Below, piece by piece: positions 35,492 to 47,280 of a stretch of DNA of 64,000 nucleotides. Position numbers and translations under genes: made by a program. This DNA comes from Lunularia cruciata (lineage: Eukaryota > Streptophyta > Marchantiopsida > Lunulariales > Lunulariaceae), in assembly GCA_948567375.1 (NCBI GenBank), contig OX419759.1:60861493-60925492 (forward strand). The letters are read 5' to 3'. The stretch's first letter is position 1; each line of letters starts with the position of its first letter. Under the pieces are notes generated by a model. The model saw nothing but the letters and a program-made list of their open reading frames with translations, was not told the origin of the DNA and made no database searches.

Positions 35492-37330
35492 CTTTATAAG
35501 CACTTTCACAATTCTAATTAGTACAAAAGTCACACAAGAGTCGCATCAGGATAATCTAACACTCGGGTTTTTACCAAGAAGATGTGACAAGGAGTATGTT
35601 CTTTGTAACAATCACTGGAATTGAAATCAAAATTGTAATCAAAATTGTAATGTAAGGTTTCTGGGTATAGCTGCAATGGAATTATACTCATCACATTTAA
35701 AGATGATTTCAAAGCCGACGAGAGAGAGCATCCAAGACAGTCCCATATTAGTCTCTCTCGGTTTACACGTGAAAGGAAACCTTTCAAGACACCTAGAGGC
35801 TAATTCCTAGAAGATGTCCAGTGTAGTCTTTCTTTGGTCTCACTTCTACTGTCCAAGTCCACTTCCACTTTCTTTTGACACCAAGTAATCCTCCAATATC
35901 TTGTCTCCTTTGCAAGTTGATGACTGGATGTGATTTCATTACCTTTCTCTATATACACTCTCAAATTTGGATGAAGCATGGCCTTCCTTCTAGTTTTTGT
36001 AAGAACTCCTTTGAGTGGAGAAGATGGGGAAGAAGATTTAACTTCATAAGAAACGGATTAGAATAAAAGTCTGACCTTTAAGGATGTAAAGCTAAAGCAT
36101 GATCATGTTTTGGATGAACACAAGCGGAGGTTTTGGAGATTGCAAGTCACAAGTAGTAAGCCAGCCGTTTGTTGTGGAGCAGTTTCCTATGAAGCTTTTG
36201 ATCAATGGAGAAGTGAAGAATTTAAAAATTGGGGAAACATGCGGAACTGGAGAAGTAGCTCAGTGGACCTTTGAAGGGAACCAGAATCAGTGCACAAGCA
36301 AAGAACAAAGAGCAGAAGTTGTGCATGGAAGGAGGAAAGCGCAATGACCAAAAGAGCCAAGGGGATATAAGATTATGGGACCTGTGGTGGGATGAGATAT
36401 TTGGCAATATGACTGAAGGGCATCATATACAAGTAGCGGTGTTGTTACTTGTCTAGGACGATGGGAGCCTTCCCGTCTCATAGGAAGAGAAAGACAGACC
36501 TAGTGACAAATAATGAAGGAAGGAAATGAACGAGATACGATAAATGTCTGGATGCAGAAGGATGAACAAAACATAAGGACAATCTTGTCGATGACAGGGA
36601 CTCTGGCCAAATTAGACAAGAAGAGAAGGCAATGGTGGCACGCATGCGATGGCCAATGCCAATCTATTTGATCCATGTTAGCGATTTTCCTAGCCTGGCA
36701 ATTTCTTCTCATGGCAGGGCACGGTGCTCTCCTTAGGTTGGAGTTGTGGGATCAATTGCGGTCTTGTTCGTTCCCTTGGCTTTCCCGTTGCTTACATGCA
36801 CCTGGCACAAAATTCTTGTAAACGCATCACCTCAACCTTTTGTTACTCATAAATTTAGCTGTGTGTCAAAAGTTTTGTACTCTTCAGAGCTCGCAGCTCG
36901 AGCAAGGAGACTTGAGTGCTTCAAAGCATTGATGTTTAATAGCTGAACTTGTCCATAACATTTACTTGTCCATTGAATAAGCTTGGAATTATTTGTGGTG
37001 GTTTCACCATCTTTACACTCCAATTATCTGTGGATGTTCACCACAATGTTATGCCGAGCTTCAGGATTCAAGAAATCTCTCCATAAGTTCATCAGTTGCA
37101 TAACATTACTTGATTTTTCAAGGTGTTTTTGTTGTTGAGGTCTTTCACTCATTAGTCTTCATTAATAATTCTATCTCAAAATGTGGTTGTGAATAATTGG
37201 GTTGGATACCTAAACTCTTTGTTAAATCCAAGATCTTGTTGAGAAAAGAGGAATAAAAGAGCATGAATTTCATGGTATTACACATTGTAAGCTTATAGGG
37301 CGTAATACCATCATTTACATAATATCAAGA

Positions 37331-37761
37331 TATTGAATGGAGAGAGTATGCAATAATAAGAGGTCTAGGATATAGAATATTTCTATGGGCAGAGCCTTGG
37401 TTCTACCTTGGGATCCGTAAAAAAATTATTTGTGCCCGTAAACTTTTGGTTTTGGAAAATAAATGGCTCTCGTAACATAGCCTTAGGATGAGTAAAAAAA
37501 GATTATGTGTACTCGTAAGCTTTTGGATCAGGGAAACAAATACTCTCGTAAATTTAAGTGCGGGTGGGGTAATGTCCTTGATGGGAAGAGGGGTTTCAGT
37601 TTTCACGTGCGGCATCTTATCAATGATTATTTACCCTATCAAGATTAGTTGAAATGTCAGATTATAATCAACTTTTCATCAAGATATGTTTCCATGTGGA
37701 ATGTGTGAAGAAATAGCAAAATATTATGCATGTGTCCAATATATTTGAAAATTTTCCCTCT
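37331..37761. other. No gene seen
   Basis: AT-rich DNA outside the palindrome arm. Two similar stretches near 37420 and 37495 (GTAAAAAAA then a TTATGTGT-like block and CTCGTAA) suggest a small decayed duplication. Nothing coding is recognised. Confidence 0.4.
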
Positions 37762-38117
37762 CCAATAGGTGGGCATGATTACAAGAGTGTTGAGTGATCA
37801 AAGACAAGAGAGTGTTGTGAGCCGGCCTGTCTCTCACTCAGGATAAACCTCTGATGGCTATTATGGTAGCGCACCATGGACTAAGAAGGCAAGGAACCCC
37901 AACTCCATCATACTCCTTCAAGACTAACACTCCAAGACTCCAATAGGTGGGCATGATTACAAGAGTGTTGAGTGATCAAAGACAAGAGAGTGTTGTGAGC
38001 CGGCCTGTCTCTCACTCAGGATGAACCTCTGATGGCTATTATGGTAGCGCACCATGGACTAAGAAGGCAAGGAACCCCAACTCCATCATACTCCTTCAAG
38101 ACTAACACTCCAAGACT
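37762..38117. repeat. Two near-perfect tandem copies of 178 bp
   Basis: Unit starts CCAATAGGTGGGCATG at 37762 and 37940. The only difference noticed is A/G in GGATRAACCTCTG, so the duplication is recent, or an assembly collapse/expansion should be excluded. A related block (AAGAATGTTGAGTGATTGAAG) recurs at 38718, suggesting part of an LTR or other repeat. Confidence 0.9.
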
Positions 38118-40561
38118 CAAGACATTGCTCACTAGAGAACTCAATGAGAGAGAGATAGTTGCAAATGAAAGGATGATGAGTACCTCCTCACCCCTTTTTT
38201 ATATACTCGTGAAATAATTACGTACCAAAGTTACTAATTACCATAGTAACTCAAGTTACTAGACTAAAAGTCAAGTAAAATCAAAAAGTAGAAAGGAATA
38301 TCCATTCACATGGGCATATTCCCCTAAGCATGTGGTCTTATCTTGACCCAACCACTAAGTCAAGGATTCCCTCACATGGGCTATCCTTGGACTAAAGAAG
38401 AATCCAAAACAAAAAGACTTGCGGGCCCAAGAGTTCTCAACTCTTTCCTCAAAGCCAAACACCTAGGAATAATACCAAGTCAACACACTAAAATCCAAAA
38501 TAGTGGTGCTTATCTTTTCTACTTCCTCTAAAGTAAGGTCTCCTCTATCTTAGCTATGACTAACTTTAGCTAACCATGACTAATATATAACCATCCTTTA
38601 TCTCTATATAAATAATATCTCTAAAGTACTTGTAATACCAAGCTAAATATCATAATACCACACACATGCACAAATGGGTGTTATAGTGCAAACCAAGTGA
38701 AATCTGGTGACGTGGTGACAAGAATGTTGAGTGATTGAAGACAAGAGGATTAACCTACCACGTGTGAAGCAAATAAACAAGCTTCCTTTCACACAAACAA
38801 GATAAATACACAGTTTTAATATAATTGCATGAACTCAATATGGAGTATTGAGAAAGAGCATTCATGAGACTTTCAAGTTCAATTCAATTCAAATTCCACA
38901 AGAATTGAAGTTGATGATACTACATTCAAGATTACTCCACTTCAAACTCTTCAATTCCAAGAGTTGCTTGAGAAAATGGTAGCATCATTTCCAAAGTCCC
39001 ATGTAACTAGTAAAGGAGGGGCTTTAGCATCTACATCCATGCACAAAAGAGCAATGGGTGATGAAGATAGGTACACGATAATTCCTTATCATTACTCTCA
39101 AATATTAGATTATGTAGATTATCCATAATATTTTAATCAGATTCACAGTGGGAACAATAAGAAACCATCTCAAAAATTATACAGCAGTTAGTTACTTGGC
39201 CTACCTTGTATGACATGGAAAGGGATTTCTCCAACAATGAATGGTGGAAAACTCTACAAGAAATATGCACACTACATGAAATCTTATAAAGATACTAGAG
39301 ATTGGAAATTCAATTACATTAATGAGAGTTTAACCACGAGAGAGTTAAAGAGAAGGTGTACAACTCTAAAGAGAAATTAAATCATCCCTATCCATATTTT
39401 AATAAGATGGGTACTATGTTTGGTCATCGTGCTAACATTTCTTCCCTTGCTCTTGTGAGTATTGGTGATATTGAACATGATATTACAATCATTGACAACA
39501 CATGCTCAATTCAAGTCAAAAAAGGAAGATTTTGGAGAAGAATCTTTTGGATTCCATTCCCCTTACATCCTCCATACCAATTACACAAAAACCCTATAAA
39601 AATTCCATGATTCAAGGAGGTTTCAAAAGGAGTACTCAAACCATAGTCCAATCCATGCATAACCAAAGCACATGAGGAGTAAGTAGGAGGAGGCTAGAGG
39701 TACATGAAAGGAGTCCGGAGTAACATTCAACAAGAATGAGGAGAACATTGCAGTTTCAAAAGAGAAGGAAAAAATCAAGGAAAATGAAGCACATTTCTAA
39801 AGCTACTAAGATCACTCTTGCAATTGCAACTTTATTTGAGGATTTAACTAATCATAGCAAATTGAGGAGTAAGTCTCTCCAAGCTAGAGAAAGGTGTAAG
39901 ATAGTTTAGATCAAAGCATCAAAATCAACAATGATTGAAAAGCATCACACTAAAGTAGAGGCAAAGAGATCATAGGTAGAGAAACTTAGAATTGCAGAGA
40001 GAAATGCAAAATCAGAGTGAGTCTACTCAATTACTCCGGAATTAGCAAGAGCAAGTAAAACACAATATGAAATCAAGAGTATTGTTATAACACTCTCCAA
40101 AATAGATTCCTATCCATTCCAAATGGTGGGTTATAGTTATAATGGTTATAATATTGACACTAAATTCCCTATGCTTGATTATGCACCTTGTGCTAGTGGC
40201 AATGATAGCAAGGAAAATTATTGGGAACAAAGAGATTGATAAGAGTTTGAATTCTGAGTTTAGAAGGAAAATTAGCCCAAAGAGTAGAAATATAGAGAGC
40301 AAAAATGTAGAGTAGAGAGCACAAGTGCAGAGAGCAATTCCTTTGATCAAATTTATGTAAACCTTCTACTTTACAAAATCTACTCTATATACATTTACAA
40401 ATGCTACTCTGTCTATATAGATTTTACATTTATTATACATTTTATTTCATGATGTGCAAAATAAAAGAACATAAATTATGCAATTGTTAAACAGACAAAA
40501 CTAGAAGGAAGTGTAGTGTGTATATACATCATTGCACAATATACATTGTTGTCAACATCAA
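38118..40561. other. Repeat-derived AT-rich DNA, unidentified
   Basis: Only short broken frames are present (for example 39356-39610, 84 residues, no recognised motif). Sequence style resembles decayed retroelement internal DNA, but I found no diagnostic reverse transcriptase, integrase or zinc-knuckle motif. Confidence 0.35.
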
Positions 40562-41036
40562 TGTAACAATATGGAGTTTAGCGATGAAGTTAGTAGGGCT
40601 AACAAAGTAGAAAATAAGACAAATTAGCCTAGAATATTTTAGAAGTATCTATGAAGCTTCTTGGGAAGCTTCCCGGCTAGCTTAGCTTGCACTCCAAGTA
40701 GGTAACTTCTAGAAGCTTCCAACTAACTTAGCTTGCACGCCAAGTAAGTAACTCCTAGAAGGAAACTTCTTGAGAAGCTTTCCAATTAACTTGGCTTGCA
40801 CTCCAAGTAAGTAACTCCTAGAAGGAAACTTCTTGAGAAGCTTTCCAATTAACTTGGCTTGCACTCCAAGAAAGCGGCTCAAGGAATCTTCTTGAGAAGC
40901 TTCTCAAGAGCCTTGTATGATCTCTATAAATACAAGAGCCAAAGCTCATGCTAGGCATTGGGAGTTATCTCACATTCAAGTGTCCCAATGTGAATTTCCA
41001 TTCTCCTATTTCTCTCCTTGGTCTCGGTCTTTTACA
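40562..41036 (+). mobile_element. Solo LTR, family C (chromovirus LTR)
   Basis: TGTAACAATATGGAG to GGTCTTTTACA, matching the LTRs of the chromovirus at 41740-47275. Flanks are ATCAA and ATCAT, a 5-bp duplication with one change. A related unoccupied sequence (AACATCATACACTATAG) lies near 41588. An internal block of about 63 bp is tandemly duplicated (about 40740-40865). A perfect heat-shock-element-like TTCTAGAAGCTTC is at 40707-40719, and CTATAAATAC lies downstream near 40927. Confidence 0.9.
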
Positions 41037-41734
41037 ATCATACACTATAGAAGCACAACTCACATGTAAGTCATATATGAACTCTAAAGTGCCACAATAA
41101 CTAGTTCATTCTTCTATTCAAATCACACTCAATCAAATTTGTATTTGATCTTTTACTCAACAATCTACCAACAATTGGGCATTGATTAGAATCAAGCCAC
41201 GCCTACTCTAGCTAAGAGACTCCAAATAGTATTCACAAGCCTCTATCCACCATAGCCAAGAACTCAAAGGCTCAACATCAAAGAAGTGAGCTCTCTAGAG
41301 TTGCACTTCAAAAGTATACCTGTTTGTTCAACCTAGGTCTCCAACCCTAACAACGCTATTGATAGCACATCCAATGGTGCAAATGACAATTGGTCCCACC
41401 ATATGATCAATAGTTCTAACATGGAATCTGGCCACCAACAAGTAGTCCATGAGCAACTACCAAAATAAATATGCTACCAACACTACCACTCTAACATTCA
41501 ATTGAACCAACTTTGACACTACAAATGTGGTGATAATTGTTGTGCATATATACATTGCTACACAACGTACAACATTGTTAACATCATACACTATAGAAGC
41601 AGAACTCACACATAAGTCATACATGAACTCTAAAGTGCCAAAATTACTCCCTATCTAGTAGTTAGTTCCTCTAACTCTAGATAGCCATCCACTCCAAGTA
41701 TGTGATTTTTTTATGGTGAGCAAAGATCAAGAGG
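41037..41734. repeat. Repeat D copy
   Basis: About 41100-41545 matches 58205-58605 (shared blocks CAACAATCTACCAACAATTG, AATCAAGCCACRCCYACTC, CTCCAACCCTAACRRC) and weakly 6000-6170. No coding potential is recognised. It may be part of an LTR or a non-autonomous element; ends were not determined. Confidence 0.6.
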
Positions 41735-41739
41735 CCAAG

Positions 41740-42136
41740 TGTAACAATATGGAGTTTAGCAACAAAGTCAGTCGGGCTCACGAAGTAGCACATAAGATAA
41801 ATTAGCCTAGAATATTCAGAAGTATCTAGGAAGCTTCTTGGGAAGCTTCCCGGTTAGCTTAGCTTGCACCTTAAGTAAGTAGCTTCTAGAAGCTTCCAAC
41901 TAGCTTAGCTTGCATGCCAAGTAGGCGGCTTCTAGAAGGAAGCTTCTTGACAAGCTTCCTAGTTAACTTGGCTTGCACTCTAAGAAAGCGGCTTGAGGAA
42001 GCTTCTCAAGGGCCTTGTATGTACCTATAAATCCAAAGCCAAGGCTCATGCTAGGCATTCGGAGTTTTCCCTCATTCAAGTGTCCCAATGTGAGCTTCCA
42101 TTCTCCTGTTTCTCTCCTCGGTTTTGGTCTTTTACA
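41740..42136 (+). repeat. Chromovirus 5' LTR
   Basis: TGTAAC...TTTACA. The upstream half is built of repeated GAAGCTTC-type palindromes, including TTCTAGAAGCTTC at 41884-41896. A TATA-like TATAAAT sits at 42026-42032, placing the palindrome array in U3. Confidence 0.93.
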
Positions 42137-42137
42137 T

Positions 42138-42149
42138 TGGTATCAGAGC
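42138..42149 (+). other. Primer binding site (initiator tRNA-Met)
   Basis: TGGTATCAGAGC, the standard complement to the 3' end of plant initiator tRNA-Met, one base after the 5' LTR. Confidence 0.95.
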
Positions 42150-42407
42150 AGGAATGGGATGGATGGAATTTATGGACCACCAAATCCACTTCCGCCAGAC
42201 CATTGGGACTTTCATGTCCAGATATTACCAATGCATCGTTTCACACAATTCATCACCTCACGCTTTGGGCAGGATTTTCTACATATGATCACCGTGTCAG
42301 AGGAACCCTTGATACTTCTAGTTGTAACTTATGGAGAACGGTGGACGTGTTGTATCTATGTGTTAATCAACTAGATAAATTGAAGGTAGTGGAATAGAGT
42401 AGTAGCG

Positions 42408-43300
42408 ATGGCGGCAATACCGGATGTTATCCTTGCAATGTAACAACAAATCGAGCATCTTACTCGATTGTTGGATGAACGAGACCAGCAACGACGAGAA
42501 CAGATAGACAAAGCGTCAGTTTGAGATGGAGAAGATTGCATTCGATTTCCGAAACCCAAGGTGTTTGAAGGCAAGAATCTTCTAGGCACAGTGGAGAATT
42601 TTGTGTTTGACTGTGAACGTTACTTTGAAGCCACCAATCTTCAAGACGAGCGGAAACAAATTCTCTTGGCTTCTAGCCAGTTGGATGGAGTGGCAAAACT
42701 TTGGTGGCAATTCTGAGTAGAAAGAGTTGAACAACAAATTGTTACACCAATTTTTACATGGGCAGAATTCAAGGATGCAATACTTAGTCGATTTTAGACT
42801 ATAAATGCCACCCAAGCTGCACGAGATAAATTGGCAGAGTTGAGGCAAATTGGCTCAGTGAGAAGCTACATCACACAATTTCAGAATATCATCATGCAAA
42901 TTCCAGATATCCAAGAAGGTGAAGTTCTGGATCGATTTGTGCAAGGATTGAAGTCACGAACCAGATTGGAGGTGACCATGCAAGAGCCACAGAATGTAGA
43001 AGAAGCCATGCAATTGGCTAAGCGTTTTGATTCCTTAGTTGCAACAACTTGGTCTCGACCTCGACCTACACAAAACCCACCAGTACCACGAGTGGAAGAA
43101 CCGGTACCAATGGAGATTCATGATATCCAACAATGACCACTTGGCACGGCAGATAGAGAAAGATTACCACAAAATGGAGGTTGTTTTTATTGTCGCCAGT
43201 TGGGGCATTGCATTGCTGAATGTCCACTCAAGAATGGACGACCTCGACAAGTTGCCCAAGTGGAGGTTGTGGAGCGGAATGATCAAGGAAACAAGGAATC
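42408..43300 (+). pseudogene. Chromovirus Gag, interrupted by five in-frame stops
   Basis: From ATG 42408 the frame gives a helical N-terminus (QQIEHLTRLLDERDQQ). The capsid core follows with FPKPKVFEGK, ASSQLDGVAKLWW, LAELRQIGSVRSYITQF and VLDRFVQGLKSRTR, then the zinc knuckle CFYCRQLGHCIAEC near 43180-43215. Stops at 42441 (TAA), 42522 (TGA), 42714 (TGA), 42795 (TAG) and 43134 (TGA) interrupt an otherwise continuous frame. A frame change is needed near 43330 to enter pol; it could be a mutation or a natural gag/pol boundary. Confidence 0.9.
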
Positions 43301-43769
43301 CCAATAGGAGATTTCGAGCCGCCTACTGGGAGCTTGATTAGTTCCAATGGGATTGAAGGCTCGACCTGTGCAAGTCTGCTTCACTTGCAAGGTATGATAT
43401 CTAATCGGGGTTGTAGAATTTTGGTTGATTCTGGAAGTTCAAAGAATTGCATGTCTATGCAAGTAGCAAAGGAATTGGGTATTCCTATCAAGCCAATGAT
43501 TGGAAGTAGTTTGATGATGGCGGATGGTAGAAAGGGTTATGCATTCCGCACCTTGCATCCTGTTACCTTCAAGATTGGGAAGGAGTATTTGGAGTGTATG
43601 AGGTTTGTAGTGGCACCTCTACACTATGATATCATTCTGGGTCTACCTTGGCTTGAATGTCATAAGGTTCAATTTGATTGGACCCGACACCAAATTCAAG
43701 TACAACACCAAGGTAGGAATTTCCGATTAGGTTGTCTGGCACCTCTGAGTAAGACACCTAAGATTAGTC

Positions 43770-43920
43770 AGTCCCAAGATGGGAAGTTTGTCGAGAAGGT
43801 AGCCATAGAGCAAATCTGGAAGGGAGATGAGTCCCAAGATGGGAAGTTTGCCAGGAAGGCAACCATGGAGCAAGCTCGGAAGAGAGATGAGTCCCTAGAA
43901 GGGAAGTTTGTTAATGAAGC
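43770..43920 (+). repeat. Three in-frame repeats between protease and RT
   Basis: A unit of about 60 bp encoding SQDGKF followed by [10 protein letters not shown]-type sequence occurs three times with variation. It forms a charged linker between the protease and reverse transcriptase; length variation there is probably tolerated. Confidence 0.8.
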
Positions 43921-46899
43921 AGCCATAGAGCAAGCTTTGGAGGAAGATAAGTCTGTATTCGCGGTGTGGATCAAGCCGATTGCACAAGAACAATCTGAGG
44001 AGGGCCAAGTGCCGCATCAAGCAACGGTTGATTGGATAGTTCAAGAGTTTGCAGATGTGTTTCCGGATGATCTGCCAAAGGGATTACCCTCTGATCGAGG
44101 TATGCCCTTCAAGATCGAGTTATTGCCAAGGAGTACTCTCGTGAGTAGACCAATCTATTTTCTCTCACCAAAGGAGTTGGAGGAGTTGCGAACAACACTT
44201 ACAAAGTTGTTGGAGAAGGATTTCATACGACATAGTACCTCTCCTTGGGGAGCACCGGTACTATTTGTTCCAAAGAAGGATGGAGGACTTCGTTTCTATA
44301 TTGATTACCGTGGGCTCAATAAGCAAACCGTGAAGAATGCATATCCCTTGCCTCGGATCGATGACTTGCTTGATCAATTAAGTGGAGCACTCTACTTTTC
44401 CAAGCTAGATCTTTGTAGCGGCTATTGGCAAATTCCTATTGAAGGAGAGGACGTGCAAAAGACTGCCTTTTGCACAAGGTATGGACATTTTGAGTGGAGA
44501 GTTCTACCTTTCGGACTCACTAATGCTCCATCAGTCTTCATGGATCAGATGCATTGGGTGTTAGAGGAGCTATTGGATCAGTCCGTGGTAGTGTTCTTAG
44601 ATGATATCTTAATCTATAGTAGGACAGAGGCAGAACACATGAATCATGTGCAAGAAGTCCTAAGACGACTATGACAATGGAAATTTTACTGCAAGAAGTC
44701 AAAGTGTGCTTTTTGGCAGAAGGAGGTTACCTTCTTGGGTCATAAGATCTCATCAGAGGGGATCAAGATGGAAGAAGAGAAGATCAAGGCCATTACTGAT
44801 TGGCCTACCCCGAAGGATGCTACCGAAGTACGAGCATTCAATGGATTGGCCAGTTTTTACCGACGGTTCATCCACTATTATGCTCACGTGGCTGCGCCAT
44901 TGACTGACCTCTTGGGAAAGAACTTGAGCTTCCAATGGACCACCAAGCATGAAGAAGCATTCCAGAAGTTAAAGCATATGGTGTCTTCAAGACCCATTCT
45001 TCAACCATATGATCCTCAACTACCTTGTGTGGTTGATTTTGATGCTTCTAACTTTGCAATTGGAGCTGTGTTGCAACAAGAATTTCCAGATGGACTAAAT
45101 CCTATTGCCTTTGTGTCTCGCCGACTAGATACAGCTGAAAGAAATTACTCTGCTCAAGATCGAGAACAACTTGCAATGGTATATGCCACCAAGGTATGGA
45201 GGCATTATCTCTTGGAGAAACAAATGATCATGCAAACTGATCACAAGCCATTGTTGCAGACCTTACACCTAGAGCACATGAAGAGTCAACATCATCGATG
45301 GGAAGAGCAACTCCAATTGTTTGACATCAAACTTGAGTACAAACCAGGTTGGTTCCATGTCATCCCGGACGCTCTATCACGACGACCTGATTTGAAGTCT
45401 CTTCCTCTCATCACGGCAGCAATTACGACGGTGTCCATTGATCCCAAGATTCATAACGAGTTTCGGTTAGCTCTACAGCAAGATCCCTTCTTCCAAATGG
45501 TACATGGTTGGCTAAAAACAGGTGACAAGGAGTACAACACCTTCTCCTTCAAGGAAGGCCTTCTATTCCATGCGGACCGGATCTACGTTCCAGCCAAAGG
45601 TGATCTTTGACTTGTGCGCCTTCAAGAAGCCCATGATTTACCCATTGCTGGTCACATGGGTGTGGACAAGACCTTGGGTACCCTCCAACATCAATGGTGG
45701 TGGCCCAACATGACACGTGATGTTTGAGAATTTGTCCGATCGTGTGAGAGCTGCCAACGTAACAAGGCCAGCAACCAGAAGCCGGGTGGACTCCTTCAAC
45801 CGCTTGCTGTTCCATCAGCTCGTTGGGAGCATGTGAGCTTGGATCTCATCACATCCTTGCCAAAGACAAAACAAGGACACACCGCCATCGTGGTGTTTGT
45901 GTATAAGTTTAGTAAGCAAATCCACTTGGCACCAACCTGTGATATCATGGATGCTCCAACCTTAGCAAACATCTACTTCAACAATGTCTTCAAGCATCAT
46001 GGAATGCCACACGTATTCATCTCCGACCATGATCCTTGCTTTACCGGGAAGTTTTGGCAAGCACTCTTTTAGATACTCGGCACCAAGCTTGCTTTGTCCA
46101 TGGCCTATCATCCTCAAACTGATGGACAAACCGAACGTGCAAATAGTACATTGGAGGATATGTTGCGTGCCTTTGTCAATGTCCACCATACCAATTGGGA
46201 TGAATGTCTTGCCGTTGCAGAATTTGCCTATAACAATTCCAAACAGGCAAGCACCGGATTCTCTCCTTTCTTTCTCAATTTTGGCCAAGATCCGTTTGTT
46301 CCAGATTCTCTTCTTGCTCCCCCTCCATCTCAGGTTCCTCATACTTCCACTTTCTTGACCACTATATCCCAATCTCTCCAACAAGCCAAGTCTCACCTCC
46401 TTGTTGCTCAGAATCGCCAAAAACAATATGCGGACCACCATTGTCGAGATCTCACCTTTGAAGTTGGTGATAAATTCATGCTATCCTCTAGTAACCTCCC
46501 TCTCCCACTTGATACCCAAGTTCATAAACTTGCCCCTAATTGGATAGGACCCTTTGATATCACCCAAACTGTCTCTCCTGTTGCTTATTGTCTTGCCTTG
46601 CCTTGTCACATGCATATCCATCCTGTCTTTCATGTTTCCAAGTTGAAACCCTTTGTTCCTAACCCCTCTTCCTTTTCCTCTCGAGTCCAACCTCCCCCTC
46701 TTCCTATCCCTATCAATGATCATGAGGAGTACAAAGTTGATCGTATCCTTGCACGTCGCTAACATATGGAGTACAAGGTCCTTTGGAAAGGGTATCCCCT
46801 TCATGATGCCACCTGGGAACCTCTTTCTCACCTCCATAATGCACAAACGGCCATCCAGGAATTCAAAGCTTCACTGGCAACGAGGACGTCACCAACTAG

Positions 46900-46912
46900 C
46901 GGCGGGGGAATA
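46900..46912 (+). other. Chromovirus polypurine tract
   Basis: CGGCGGGGGAATA immediately before the 3' LTR, the expected position for plus-strand priming. Confidence 0.8.
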
Positions 46913-47275
46913 TGTAACAATATGGAGTTTAGCAACGAAGTCAGTCGGGCTCACGAAGTAGCACATAAGACAGATTAGCCTAGAATATTTAGAAGTATCT
47001 AGGAAGCTTTTTGGGAAGCTTCCAACTAGCTTAGCTTGCATGCCAAGTAGGCGGCTTCTAGAAAGAAGCTTCTTGAGAAGCTTCCTAGTTAACTTGGCTT
47101 GCACTCTAAGAAAGCGGCTTGAGGAAGCCTCTTGAGAAGCTTCTCAAGGGCCTTGTATTTACCTATAAATACCAAAGCCAAGGCTCATGCTAGGCATTTG
47201 GAGTTTTCCCTCATTCAAGTGTCCCAATGTGAGCTTCCATTCTCCTGTTTCTCTCCTCGGTTTCGGTCTTTTACA
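46913..47275 (+). repeat. Chromovirus 3' LTR
   Basis: Same ends as the 5' LTR. It lacks 34 bp between two GAAGCTTCC repeats, which removes the perfect TTCTAGAAGCTTC motif kept in the 5' LTR. Followed by the target duplication CCAAG. Confidence 0.93.
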
Positions 47276-47280
47276 CCAAG

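Larger units (their letters stand above)
23320..37330. repeat. Right arm of the large RIBA palindrome (interrupted)
   Basis: Right-arm sequence mirrors 15480-22503. It is broken by an unidentified insertion (28101-29270) and a copia element (29581-35491 plus the CTTTA duplication to 35496). The remaining arm pieces are 23320-28100, 29271-29580 and 35497-37330. Beyond the near-identical 23921-28035 core, identity drops to roughly 80-90% with many C/T differences. The outer end fades near 37330. Confidence 0.92.
43334..46978 (+). pseudogene. Chromovirus Pol: protease, RT, RNase H, integrase, chromodomain
   Basis: A single reading frame runs from 43334 to 46978, broken only by five stops (44672, 45608, 45725, 46070, 46760). 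Protease has [11 protein letters not shown] near 43420. Reverse transcriptase has [16 protein letters not shown] and the active-site [11 protein letters not shown] near 44590-44620. RNase H has VVDFDASNFAIGAVLQQ and TDHKPLL. Integrase has the HHCC zinc finger (HDLPIAGHMG ... CESCQRNK), then acidic residues in VSLDLI, SDHDPCF and GQTERANSTLED. Last is the chromodomain, 46766-46876 (YKVLWKGYP, ATWEPLSHL, AIQEF). The frame crosses the polypurine tract and ends 66 bases inside the 3' LTR. Chromodomains steer integration to methylated heterochromatin in this clade (known). Confidence 0.94.
41740..47275 (+). mobile_element. Ty3/gypsy chromovirus, structurally complete, nonsense-disrupted
   Basis: LTRs at 41740-42136 and 46913-47275 enclose gag and one long pol frame ending in a chromodomain. 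Target duplications are CCAAG on both sides (41735-41739 and 47276-47280). A tRNA-Met primer binding site and a polypurine tract are in place. The LTRs differ by a few percent plus a 34-bp deletion in the 3' LTR between two GAAGCTTCC repeats, so it is one of the younger insertions here. Stop codons at 42441, 42522, 42714, 42795, 43134, 44672, 45608, 45725, 46070 and 46760 are all TGA, TAA or TAG, reachable from CGA, CAA or CAG. Confidence 0.96.

Noticed and set aside
15480-37330. Palindrome as proof of a sex chromosome
   Set aside because: Gene-converting palindromes are typical of some sex chromosomes but not exclusive to them. Nothing else in the window is sex-linked by sequence.
42138-42149. 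Part of a tRNA gene
   Set aside because: Only the 12-base primer complement is present, immediately after an LTR. No cloverleaf can be drawn.
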